Below, piece by piece: positions 34,995 to 41,332 of a DNA stretch of 64,000 nt (within the stretch, counting starts at the first letter, position 1; each line of letters starts with the position of its first letter). The translations under genes and the position numbers were made by a program. The notes under the pieces were generated by a model. It made no database searches, was not told where the DNA came from, and worked only from the letters and a program-made list of their open reading frames with translations. Source of the stretch: Kitasatospora gansuensis (GTDB lineage Bacteria; Actinomycetota; Actinomycetes; Streptomycetales; Streptomycetaceae); the NCBI RefSeq assembly GCF_014203705.1, contig NZ_JACHJR010000001.1, forward strand, positions 1,550,001-1,614,000, in the 5' to 3' direction.

Positions 34995-36350
34995 ATGCTG
35001 TCCGAAACCGAACGACCGCCCACCTCGGCGACCCCTGCACCGGCTTCCGCCTGGGCCGGGCTCCGTCCGCTGCTGCTCCGCCTGCACTTCTACGCGGGCG
35101 TCCTGATCGCCCCCTTCCTGCTGGTCGCCGCCGTCAGCGGCCTGCTGTACGCGGGCTCGTACCAGATCGAACGCTTCGTCTACTCGGACCAGCTGACGGT
35201 CTCCCAGGTCGGCACCGCCGCCCTGCCGCTGTCCCGGCAGATCGCGGCCGCCACCGCCGCCCACCCCGAGGGCAAGCTCGCCCTGGTCCGCACCTCCGAC
35301 GACCCGGAGGCCACCACCCAGGTGCTGCTGAACGTGCCGGCCCTCGAGGAGGGCCGAAAGCTCGCGGTCTTCGTCGACCCGTACACCGCCGAGGTGCGCG
35401 GCGCGCTGAAGAGCTACGGCAGCTCCGGCGCACTCCCCTTCCGGGCCTGGCTGTCCGAGCTGCACGCCAACCTCCAGCTCGGTGAACCCGGCCGGATCTA
35501 CAGCGAACTCGCCGCCAGCTGGCTCTGGGTGGTGGTGCTCGGCGGGCTCGCGCTCTGGTTCGGCCGCCGCCGCAAGCGGTACGTCCGGCCCGAGGGCGGG
35601 CTGACGGGCCGTCGGCGCTCGCTCTCCTGGCACGGCGTGATCGGCCTCTGGGCCGCCGTCGGCCTGCTCGGCCTCTCCGCCACCGGCCTCACCTGGTCCA
35701 CCTACGCCGGCGAGCACATCGAGCAGCTCCGCACCTCGCTGAGCTGGACCACCCCCGCACTGGCCACCGCCACCGGCGGCGGCGACCACTCCGCCCACGA
35801 GGAGCACTCCGGCTCCGGCGGCACCCCGGTCGGCGTCGACCAGGTGATGGCCGCCGCGGCGGCCGCCGGGATCGACGGCCCGGTGGAAATCGTCCCGCCG
35901 AAGGGCCCCGGCAAGGCCTACGCGGTCAAGGAGATCGACAAGCAGTGGCCGGTCCGGCTCGACCAGGTCGCCGTCGACCCCACCGACGCCACCGTCAGCT
36001 CCGAACTCCGCTTCGCGGACTACCCCCTCGGCGCCAAGCTCACCCGCTTCGGCATCGACCTGCACATGGGCGTCGCCTTCGGCCTGGCCAACGAACTCGC
36101 CCTGATCGCCCTGGCCGCCGGCCTGATCGCGATGACCCTGCTCGGCTACCGGATGTGGTGGCACCGCCGCCCCGGCCCCCGCGCCTTCGGCCGCCCCTAC
36201 CCCGCCGGCGCCTGGCGCCAGTCCCCCAGGGCCGCCGCCGCCCTGGCCCTGGCCGCGATCGCCGTCGGCTGGTTCCTGCCCCTGCTCGGCATCTCGCTGG
36301 CCGCCTTCCTGGCGGTCGACCTCCTGCTGGGCCTGCGCAGGACCAAGTGA
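34995..36350 (+). CDS. PepSY-associated transmembrane domain protein
   Basis: 451 residues. A first helix (about 30-52, HFYAGVLIAPFLLVAAVSG), a PepSY-like extracytoplasmic domain with ALVRTSDDPEATTQVLLN and VFVDPYTAEVRG, a helix near 180, one near 215 (WHGVIGLWAAVGLLGLSATG), and two C-terminal helices. This is the PepSY_TM architecture of PiuB-like proteins found near siderophore and copper genes. A His-containing loop (GGGDHSAHEEHSGSGG) near 260 may bind metal. Probably a membrane reductase or chaperone in metal handling; exact role unknown. It ends at a 16-bp-stem terminator. Confidence 0.85.
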   Translation: MLSETERPPTSATPAPASAWAGLRPLLLRLHFYAGVLIAPFLLVAAVSGLLYAGSYQIERFVYSDQLTVSQVGTAALPLSRQIAAATAAHPEGKLALVRTSDDPEATTQVLLNVPALEEGRKLAVFVDPYTAEVRGALKSYGSSGALPFRAWLSELHANLQLGEPGRIYSELAASWLWVVVLGGLALWFGRRRKRYVRPEGGLTGRRRSLSWHGVIGLWAAVGLLGLSATGLTWSTYAGEHIEQLRTSLSWTTPALATATGGGDHSAHEEHSGSGGTPVGVDQVMAAAAAAGIDGPVEIVPPKGPGKAYAVKEIDKQWPVRLDQVAVDPTDATVSSELRFADYPLGAKLTRFGIDLHMGVAFGLANELALIALAAGLIAMTLLGYRMWWHRRPGPRAFGRPYPAGAWRQSPRAAAALALAAIAVGWFLPLLGISLAAFLAVDLLLGLRRTK

Positions 36351-36354
36351 CACA

Positions 36355-36393
36355 GCCGTGCCCGGCCCTCGTACGGTGAGGGCCGGGCACGGC
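36355..36393 (+). terminator. Hairpin terminator after PepSY gene
   Basis: A 16-bp perfect stem (GCCGTGCCCGGCCCTC at 36355-36370 with its complement at 36378-36393) over a 7-base loop begins 4 bases after the stop codon. Confidence 0.85.
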
Positions 36394-36422
36394 GCACGGT
36401 CGACGGCTGTCCCGGGAAACGC

Positions 36423-36463
36423 CTCGGGGCCCGCCGACGGTCGCGCGTGCGGCGGGCCCCGAG
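36423..36463 (-). terminator. Hairpin terminator after cbtA
   Basis: CTCGGGGCCCGCCG (36423-36436) pairs with CGGCGGGCCCCGAG (36450-36463) over 13 bases, 16 bases beyond the cbtA stop. It stands back to back with the PepSY terminator. Confidence 0.75.
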
Positions 36464-36479
36464 AGGTGGTGACGGTGGG

Positions 36480-37289
36480 TCAGGCGGCCGGGACCGCCGT
36501 GGCCGCCGGGGTGGCCGAGGCCGGGCGGGGGGCCAGCAGGCGCTCCGCGAAGTGGCCGAAGACCAGGGCGAAGGCCGTCCACAGGACGGCCTGGATGCCC
36601 AGGGTGGCCAGTCGGAAGTTCCACAGCAGGGCGGCCGGGAAGGTCTCCTTGACGGCGTCCTCGTTGCCCGGCAGCAGGACGAAGGCCAGGGTGACGGCGA
36701 CCGCGAAGGCGAGGCCGGCCAGCACCGAGGCGTTCCAGTTGCCCAGGCGCGGGGCGAGGCGGCGGCCGAGGATGACGGCCGCGACCGCGAGCAGCACGCT
36801 GAGCAGGATCATCAGGAAGAACAGCGTGGTGCGCTTGCCGATGGTGTCCGGGTTGCCCACCGCGGGCGGGGTCGCCGGGTACTTGAGGAACGGCACCAGG
36901 TAGACGGTGGTGAACGCGGCGGCCGCGACCAGGGCGGCGGTCGCCCTGGGCGAGAAGCGGCCGATCCGGCCGAGCGCGAAGCAGTACACCAGGGCGGCGA
37001 TGCCACCGAGCGCGACACCGTAGACCAGGACACCGGTGGCCAGCCCGAAGGTGGACTGCATGGACCGGCTGACCAGTTCCTCTTCCTCCTCGGCGGCCGG
37101 AGCCGCCGGGGCGGCGGCCGCGTCCCCGCCGTGGACGTGCTGCGGCGCCGCCGCGACGCTCTCCAGGGCGATCGAGTCGTCGACCGACGGCTCACCCACC
37201 AGGAAGGCGAAGGCAAACGCCAGCACGCCGGCCAGCAGGCCCGCGAGCATGCCACGGACCAGCAGGTTTCTGACTGTTGACGAAGGCAT
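36480..37289 (-). CDS. cbtA: CbtA-family cobalt transporter subunit
   Basis: 269 residues from an ATG with GGAG 9 bases upstream. A first helix (about 10-30) is followed by a polar loop with HVHGG and an acidic AAEEEEEL stretch, then five further helices (FGLATGVLVYGVALGGIAAL, FLMILLSVLLAVAAVILG, and others). VPFLKYPATPPAVGNPDTI, with the conserved Pro/Asn loop, is typical of CbtA. Together with CbtB it is thought to import cobalt for B12 synthesis. It lies directly after cbtB (14-bp gap) and under the cobalamin riboswitch. Confidence 0.9.
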   Translation of the reverse strand: MPSSTVRNLLVRGMLAGLLAGVLAFAFAFLVGEPSVDDSIALESVAAAPQHVHGGDAAAAPAAPAAEEEEELVSRSMQSTFGLATGVLVYGVALGGIAALVYCFALGRIGRFSPRATAALVAAAAFTTVYLVPFLKYPATPPAVGNPDTIGKRTTLFFLMILLSVLLAVAAVILGRRLAPRLGNWNASVLAGLAFAVAVTLAFVLLPGNEDAVKETFPAALLWNFRLATLGIQAVLWTAFALVFGHFAERLLAPRPASATPAATAVPAA

Positions 37290-37303
37290 GTGCGTGTTCT
37301 CCG

Positions 37304-37516
37304 TCAGTGGCAGGGGAAGCCGAGCAGGTGGCGGCCGTCGTGGACCCACTCGTGCACGGAGGCGCCGGAGAAGACGGAGGTGGCGCCCTGTTCGGCACCG
37401 ACGAAGTAGAGCAGCACCAGCATCAGGGTGCCGAGGAAGACCGCCCAGGGCAGCAGGGCCCGGACGGGAAGGGCCTCGATGCCCTCGGTGGCGGGGGAGA
37501 CGATGGCCTGAGCCAT
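37304..37516 (-). CDS. cbtB: CbtB-domain cobalt transporter subunit
   Basis: 70 residues from an ATG with AAGGAGG 8 bases upstream. One transmembrane helix (about 22-42, LLPWAVFLGTLMLVLLYFVG) is followed by a metal-binding tail with HEWVHDGRHLLGFPCH, the hallmark of CbtB. It is the small partner of CbtA in predicted cobalt uptake and the first gene behind the riboswitch. Confidence 0.92.
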   Translation of the reverse strand: MAQAIVSPATEGIEALPVRALLPWAVFLGTLMLVLLYFVGAEQGATSVFSGASVHEWVHDGRHLLGFPCH

Positions 37517-37561
37517 GGCAGGACCTCCTTGGGGAACGCGCGTCCCAGTCGTTGGAGCTCG

Positions 37562-37676
37562 GACGACGGCCCTCGGGTCTGACTCACCGGCAGTTCCCGC
37601 CCTGGGGCGGGGTCCTGCTCGGCATACAGTGGCGCGACCGTGCCGGGTTCTCACCGGCTTCCGTCCTGCCGTCGTC
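37562..37676 (-). promoter_or_regulatory. Cobalamin (B12) riboswitch controlling cbtBA
   Basis: On the minus strand the conserved core reads GGAAGCCGGTGAGAA (37662-37648), the B12 box GCCACTG (37633-37627) within GCGCCACTGTATGCC, then GCCGGTGAGTCAGACCCG downstream. An 8-bp closing P1 stem is perfect: GACGACGG (37676-37669) with CCGTCGTC (37569-37562). It ends 45 bases before the cbtB start, so B12 binding probably blocks translation initiation or triggers early termination, shutting off cobalt import when B12 is ample. Confidence 0.93.
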
Positions 37677-37812
37677 ATGTCGCTGCGAACCGTACCGCCA
37701 TTCGGGGGAGGCAGCCAAGGGAGTGCGTACCGGAGTGCGCTCCGCCCGAGTGCGCCGGGCGGCAGCCGATCCGGTGTCGGTGACCGGCAGTTGAGCAGAG
37801 GGAGAGAGCTGG

Positions 37813-38373
37813 ATGACGGTACGGGTGATGTTCATCTCACCGGCGATCGGGGCCGCGCTGCGCGGCGCCCGGTTCGAGGACGGCGAGCCGCTGGACGCCG
37901 TCGGGCGGAGCCGGGCCGAGGCGGCCGCCGGGAGCGTACGGGCCGACGGGGCGGTGCTGGTCTCCCCCACCGCGCGCTGCCGGGAGACCGCCGAGGCGCT
38001 CGGCCTGACCGCCACCGGGGCGCCAGGACCGGCCGGCTGGTCGATGGGCCGCTGGCGGGGCCGACCCCTGGACGAGGTGGCCGGCGCCGAACCGGAGGCC
38101 GTCGGGCAGTGGCTCGCCGACCCGGACGCCGCGCCGCACGGCGGGGAGTCGCTGACCGCGCTCTGCGCCCGGATGGCCGACTGGCTGACCGCGCTGCCGG
38201 ACGGACCGGTACTGGCGGTGGCCGAAACGGAGTTGATCCGGGCGGCCGTGGTGCACGCGCTCGCCGTACCGGCCCAGGCGTTCTGGCGGATCGACGTACC
38301 GCCGCTCACCGCCACCGAACTGACCGGCCGCTCCGGCCGGTGGAACCTGCGCTGCGGCCACCCCCTGGGGTGA
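37813..38373 (+). CDS. Degenerate histidine phosphatase-family protein
   Basis: 186 residues, divergent from cbtBA. The phosphoglycerate-mutase fold is recognisable from VLVSPTARCRETAEALGL, GWSMGRWRGRPLDEV and PHGGESLTALCARMADWL. However, the N-terminal RHG motif with the catalytic histidine is replaced by MFISPAIGAAL, and the second active-site histidine (usually in a THGG-like motif) by AVAETELIR. It is therefore unlikely to work as a normal phosphatase. Its position beside the riboswitch-controlled cobalt genes suggests a regulatory or binding role in cobalt/B12 metabolism, or descent from a CobC-type enzyme. Confidence 0.8.
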   Translation: MTVRVMFISPAIGAALRGARFEDGEPLDAVGRSRAEAAAGSVRADGAVLVSPTARCRETAEALGLTATGAPGPAGWSMGRWRGRPLDEVAGAEPEAVGQWLADPDAAPHGGESLTALCARMADWLTALPDGPVLAVAETELIRAAVVHALAVPAQAFWRIDVPPLTATELTGRSGRWNLRCGHPLG

Positions 38374-38382
38374 CCGCAGCGC
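38349..38382. terminator. Hairpin between histidine-phosphatase-like and DUF305 genes
   Basis: GCGCTGCGG (38349-38357) pairs with CCGCAGCGC (38374-38382). The stop codon of the phosphatase-like gene (38371-38373) lies in the loop; the hairpin serves both convergent genes. Confidence 0.65.
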
Positions 38383-38392
38383 GGGCCGCCGG

Positions 38393-39010
38393 TCAGCGGA
38401 GCAGCTTGTTCATCTGCTCGATCTCGGCGCTCTGACCGCTGATCACCGCGCCCGCCAGCTCCTTCGCCGGGGCGTAACCGCCCTTGCCCTGCTCGGCCTT
38501 GGCCATCTCGACGGCCCCGGTGTGGTGAGCCACCATCAGCTTCAGGAAGGCGGTGTCGAAGGCCGCGCCGGTGGCGTCCTTCAGCGAGGCCAGCTCGGCC
38601 TCGGTCATCATGCCCGCCACCCCGCCGTGACCGGCGTGCGCACCGGCCGCGCCGGGCTGCGGGACCTGCTCGCCCCAGCCGGTCAGCCAGCCGGACATGG
38701 TGGCGATCTCCGGGTCCTGGGCCGCCCGGATCGCCGCGGCGAGCTGCTTGACCTCGGGCGAGGCGGCCCGGGTGGTGGCCAACTCGGCCATCTCCAGGGC
38801 CTGTCGGTGGTGCGGGATCATGCCCTGGGCGAAGGCCACGTCGGCGGCGTTGTACGCCTTGCCGCTGACGGCGGGCGTGGCCGCGGTCGCCGCCGGGGCG
38901 GCGTTGTGCGCGTCGTGGCCACCGCCGCTGCCGCAGGCGGTGAGCAGCAGGGCACCCGCGAGCAGGGCGGCTGCGGCGAGCGGGACACGGCGGTTCGGCT
39001 TGATGTTCAT
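38393..39010 (-). CDS. DUF305 lipoprotein
   Basis: 205 residues from the ATG that begins MNIKPNRR; lipoprotein signal with lipobox LTAC near residue 25. DUF305 has two paired histidine motifs, both present: FAQGMIPHHRQALEMAEL (about 60-77) and LKLMVAHHTGAVEMAKAEQ (about 150-168). A His-rich insert (GAHAGHGG) lies between them. DUF305 proteins are ferritin-like four-helix proteins often found with copper-resistance genes; the function is probably periplasmic copper binding. Last gene of the His-rich set behind the CsoR-type operator. Confidence 0.88.
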   Translation of the reverse strand: MNIKPNRRVPLAAAALLAGALLLTACGSGGGHDAHNAAPAATAATPAVSGKAYNAADVAFAQGMIPHHRQALEMAELATTRAASPEVKQLAAAIRAAQDPEIATMSGWLTGWGEQVPQPGAAGAHAGHGGVAGMMTEAELASLKDATGAAFDTAFLKLMVAHHTGAVEMAKAEQGKGGYAPAKELAGAVISGQSAEIEQMNKLLR

Positions 39011-39065
39011 GGTGTGGATCTCCTGCGTACGAAGGTGAGTTGAGCGGTCCCGGAGCGGACCCGCC

Positions 39066-39434
39066 CTATCTGCGCAGGAGTTGCAGCTCGGCCAGACTGG
39101 GCGGGGCCCGGCCGCCGTCCGGTTCGCCGGAGGTCGCGCCGACCGGGCCGGGCGCGGGCACCCCGCACCCGTACGGCGCGGCGGGGCCGGGCGGGGCCGG
39201 GGCGAACGGGACGGCCACCGCGCCGGAGAGGCACATCGGCCCCGCGTGGCTGTCGTGCCCGCCGTCACTGTCCCCGTCGCCGGAGTCGTGGTGCTGGTGC
39301 TCGGCGCTCATCGCGGCCGCAGTCGCGGTCACCGGGACGGCGCCGAGGCCGTGCATGGCCAGCACCCCGAGCAGCGTGGCCAGCACGAGCAGCACCCGCA
39401 GGTGGGCTCGGTGGCGGCGGCGTTCGGGGTGCAT
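39066..39434 (-). CDS. DUF6153-like His-rich exported protein
   Basis: 122 residues starting MHPERRRHRAHL. One hydrophobic segment (about 13-35, ending MHGLGAVPV) is followed by EHQHHDSGDGDSDGGHDSH, a His/Asp-rich stretch, and GPMCLSGAVAVPF. The HGLG plus Cys pattern is that of DUF6153 proteins; a paralogue lies at 40856. Probably membrane-anchored or secreted and metal-binding. It lies 55 bp upstream of the DUF305 gene and 28 bp after DUF4396, so the three are likely cotranscribed. Confidence 0.7.
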   Translation of the reverse strand: MHPERRRHRAHLRVLLVLATLLGVLAMHGLGAVPVTATAAAMSAEHQHHDSGDGDSDGGHDSHAGPMCLSGAVAVPFAPAPPGPAAPYGCGVPAPGPVGATSGEPDGGRAPPSLAELQLLRR

Positions 39435-39462
39435 GGCGGCGGATCCTTTGTCTGAGGGTCGG

Positions 39463-39963
39463 TCAGTGGTGGTGGGCGTGGACCACGGCGTGGCCACGGC
39501 CCTTGGAGATCAGCCAACGGTTCACCGGGACGGTCAGCACGAAGGCGACCACCAGCGAGAAGGCCAGCGAGCCCCAGAACAAGAGGCTGTCCAGCCCGGC
39601 GTCCATCGCTCCTGGCACCCCGACCATGACGCTGTTGTCCACCAGCTCCATCACCACGATCGACACGGTGTCAGCCGCCAGCGCGACCTTCAACGCGCCA
39701 CGCAGGTCCAGGCCCGCCCGCAGGACGCCGCGCATGGTGAGCGCGTAGCCGAAGACGAAGGCCAGCAGGACGGAGAGCACGACGGTCGCGCCGTTGTGCA
39801 GCCCGAGAGCGGTCCCGATCACCAGGCCGAGGATCTCGCCGATGGCGCAGCCGGTGAGGCAGTGCAGGGTCGCCTGCGCGGCGTTCCGCCAGCTGCCGCC
39901 CTGGGCGTGGTGCTGGTGCTGGGCGTGGTGGTCGTGCTCGTGGTGCTCGTGCTCGTGGTTCAT
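39463..39963 (-). CDS. DUF4396 membrane protein with His-rich N-terminus
   Basis: 166 residues. The N-terminus carries a dense histidine cluster (HEHEHHEHDHHAQHQHH, residues 3-19) and the C-terminus ends HAVVHAHHH. Between them are four transmembrane segments with TLHCLTGCAIGEILGLVIG (a Cys-x3-Cys motif) and DTVSIVVMELVDNSVMVGVPGA, typical of DUF4396. Probably binds or moves copper or a similar metal across the membrane. It begins 44 bp after a perfect CsoR-type operator and is the first gene of the set running to DUF305. Confidence 0.85.
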   Translation of the reverse strand: MNHEHEHHEHDHHAQHQHHAQGGSWRNAAQATLHCLTGCAIGEILGLVIGTALGLHNGATVVLSVLLAFVFGYALTMRGVLRAGLDLRGALKVALAADTVSIVVMELVDNSVMVGVPGAMDAGLDSLLFWGSLAFSLVVAFVLTVPVNRWLISKGRGHAVVHAHHH

Positions 39964-40006
39964 CGGATCTCCCCGTGCTCGTCGTCCCTTCGGACACCGG
40001 AACCAT

Positions 40007-40023
40007 ATACCCCCAGGGGGTAT
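40007..40023. promoter_or_regulatory. Perfect CsoR-type copper operator
   Basis: ATACCCCCAGGGGGTAT is an 8+1+8 palindrome. It matches the A/T-flanked C-run/G-run pattern bound by CsoR, the Cu(I)-released repressor of copper export genes in Streptomyces and mycobacteria. It lies 44-60 bp upstream of the DUF4396 start and 3 bases after the stop of the upstream membrane-protein gene. Confidence 0.85.
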
Positions 40024-40026
40024 TCC

Positions 40027-40743
40027 TCAATGCTGGTGCCCGTCGGCGAAGTGGCCGGTCCTGCTCGGCGACGGAGCGGCCGACGGGACCGCCGACGGCA
40101 CGACGGGCGGCGCGACGACGGCAGGCGTGACCGGCCCGGACGGCGTGGCCGGCGCCGGGGGCGGGTCGGCCTCCACGCCGTGGCTGTGACTGTGCCCGTC
40201 GGCGGGCTGCCCGATCCCGGCCGCGAGCTGGCGCAGCCCGCCGAAGGCGAGCACCGTCGCCACCAGCACCACCACACCGGGCAGCCCGAGGATCCGCCGG
40301 GCCGGGCGGTCCGCCTCCTTGACGGTGTAGGCCAGGAAGGAGAGCAGCAGACCGGCCGGGATCAGCACCGCCGCCCGGGCGGGGAAGTCCTCGAAGTGCT
40401 GCAGGCCACCGCTCAGCATCCCGATGCCGAAGGAGAGCGCGAGCGAACTGCCGAGCACCAGCAGCAGCCGGCCCGCCGACGGACGCCCGGGGCCCCCGAG
40501 CTCGGCGGCGATCGCCGCGACCAGGAAGAGGGCGGCCCCGGCCAGGCCGATCACGGTGTACCGGGCCGGGTCGAGCGGGTGATGGACGACGGCGCCGCTG
40601 ATCAGCCCGGTCCCGACGAAGTACCCGACGTAGCCGAGGTAGCGGCTGAGCAGCGCGGGCTGCTTCGGTCGGGCCCGGTGCGAACGGCGCTGCGGTACGG
40701 GCGGGTTGACGGGGTGCGACAGGGTGGGGACGGAGCTGGGCAT
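40027..40743 (-). CDS. Hypothetical polytopic membrane protein with His-rich C-terminus
   Basis: 238 residues from the ATG beginning MPSSVPTLSHP, with GAAGG upstream; the open frame further upstream has no signal and is antisense-like. About five transmembrane segments (YVGYFVGTGLISGAVVHH, YTVIGLAGAALFLVAAI, LLVLGSSLALSFGIGML, and two more) and a C-terminal tail with GHSHSHG and a final GHFADGHQH. I do not recognise the family; the histidines and neighbours suggest metal handling. It follows the second DUF6153-like gene after 112 bp. Confidence 0.7.
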   Translation of the reverse strand: MPSSVPTLSHPVNPPVPQRRSHRARPKQPALLSRYLGYVGYFVGTGLISGAVVHHPLDPARYTVIGLAGAALFLVAAIAAELGGPGRPSAGRLLLVLGSSLALSFGIGMLSGGLQHFEDFPARAAVLIPAGLLLSFLAYTVKEADRPARRILGLPGVVVLVATVLAFGGLRQLAAGIGQPADGHSHSHGVEADPPPAPATPSGPVTPAVVAPPVVPSAVPSAAPSPSRTGHFADGHQH

Positions 40744-40855
40744 GGACCGGCCTTCGGGCGGGTGGCGGAGCCTGGCCCACGGCGGCGAAACGGCACGCGG
40801 GCATGGCGGAGCAGGGCGTGGCCCGCCCGGCCTTCCGGCCGGACGGGATGCCCCG

Positions 40856-41293
40856 CTAGATCCGCAGCCTGCCCGGTGAGGGAGTGTCGTCCGGTGGCGG
40901 CCTGGGCACCGGACGACCGCCGGGACCCGCCGCCGGGGAGCTGCCCGGCGTCGGCGGTTCGACCGCGAGCGCGGCCCCCGGGGCGGCCGGAGCGACGTCG
41001 TCGCCGAGCTGCCCGGCCAGGCAGGAGTGCGTACCGTGCCCGTCCTCCGGGTCCGAGTCCGGGTGGCCCGCGGCGCAAGGCGCAGCCGCGTCGTGGCCCG
41101 GCTCGGCGTGATCATGCCCCGCCGTCTCGTGCCCCTGCGCGGTGGCCGCCAGGCCGACCGCGTGGTGCCCGGACGGGCCTTCGGCGCCGAGGCCGTGCGA
41201 GAGGGCGACGGCCAGCAGCAGGAGCAGCGCGGCCCACCGGCCGAGCACCGCACGGCCGGGGCCGTGGCTCGGGACTCGGGTGACCGCTGGCAT
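40856..41293 (-). CDS. DUF6153-like His-rich exported protein (paralogue)
   Basis: 145 residues. Signal/transmembrane segment at about 18-38 (WAALLLLLAVALSHGLGAEG) with the HGLG pattern shared with the protein at 39066, then a His-rich region (GHETAGHDHAEPGHDA, DGHGTHSC) and a conserved CLAGQLG corresponding to CLSG in the paralogue. The tail is Pro-rich and low in complexity. Probably an exported metal-binding protein. First gene on this strand in the copper-type group. Confidence 0.65.
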   Translation of the reverse strand: MPAVTRVPSHGPGRAVLGRWAALLLLLAVALSHGLGAEGPSGHHAVGLAATAQGHETAGHDHAEPGHDAAAPCAAGHPDSDPEDGHGTHSCLAGQLGDDVAPAAPGAALAVEPPTPGSSPAAGPGGRPVPRPPPDDTPSPGRLRI

Positions 41294-41332
41294 GGGCGCG
41301 ATCCTAGCCGAACGCCCGTCCGGGCCCCGGCG

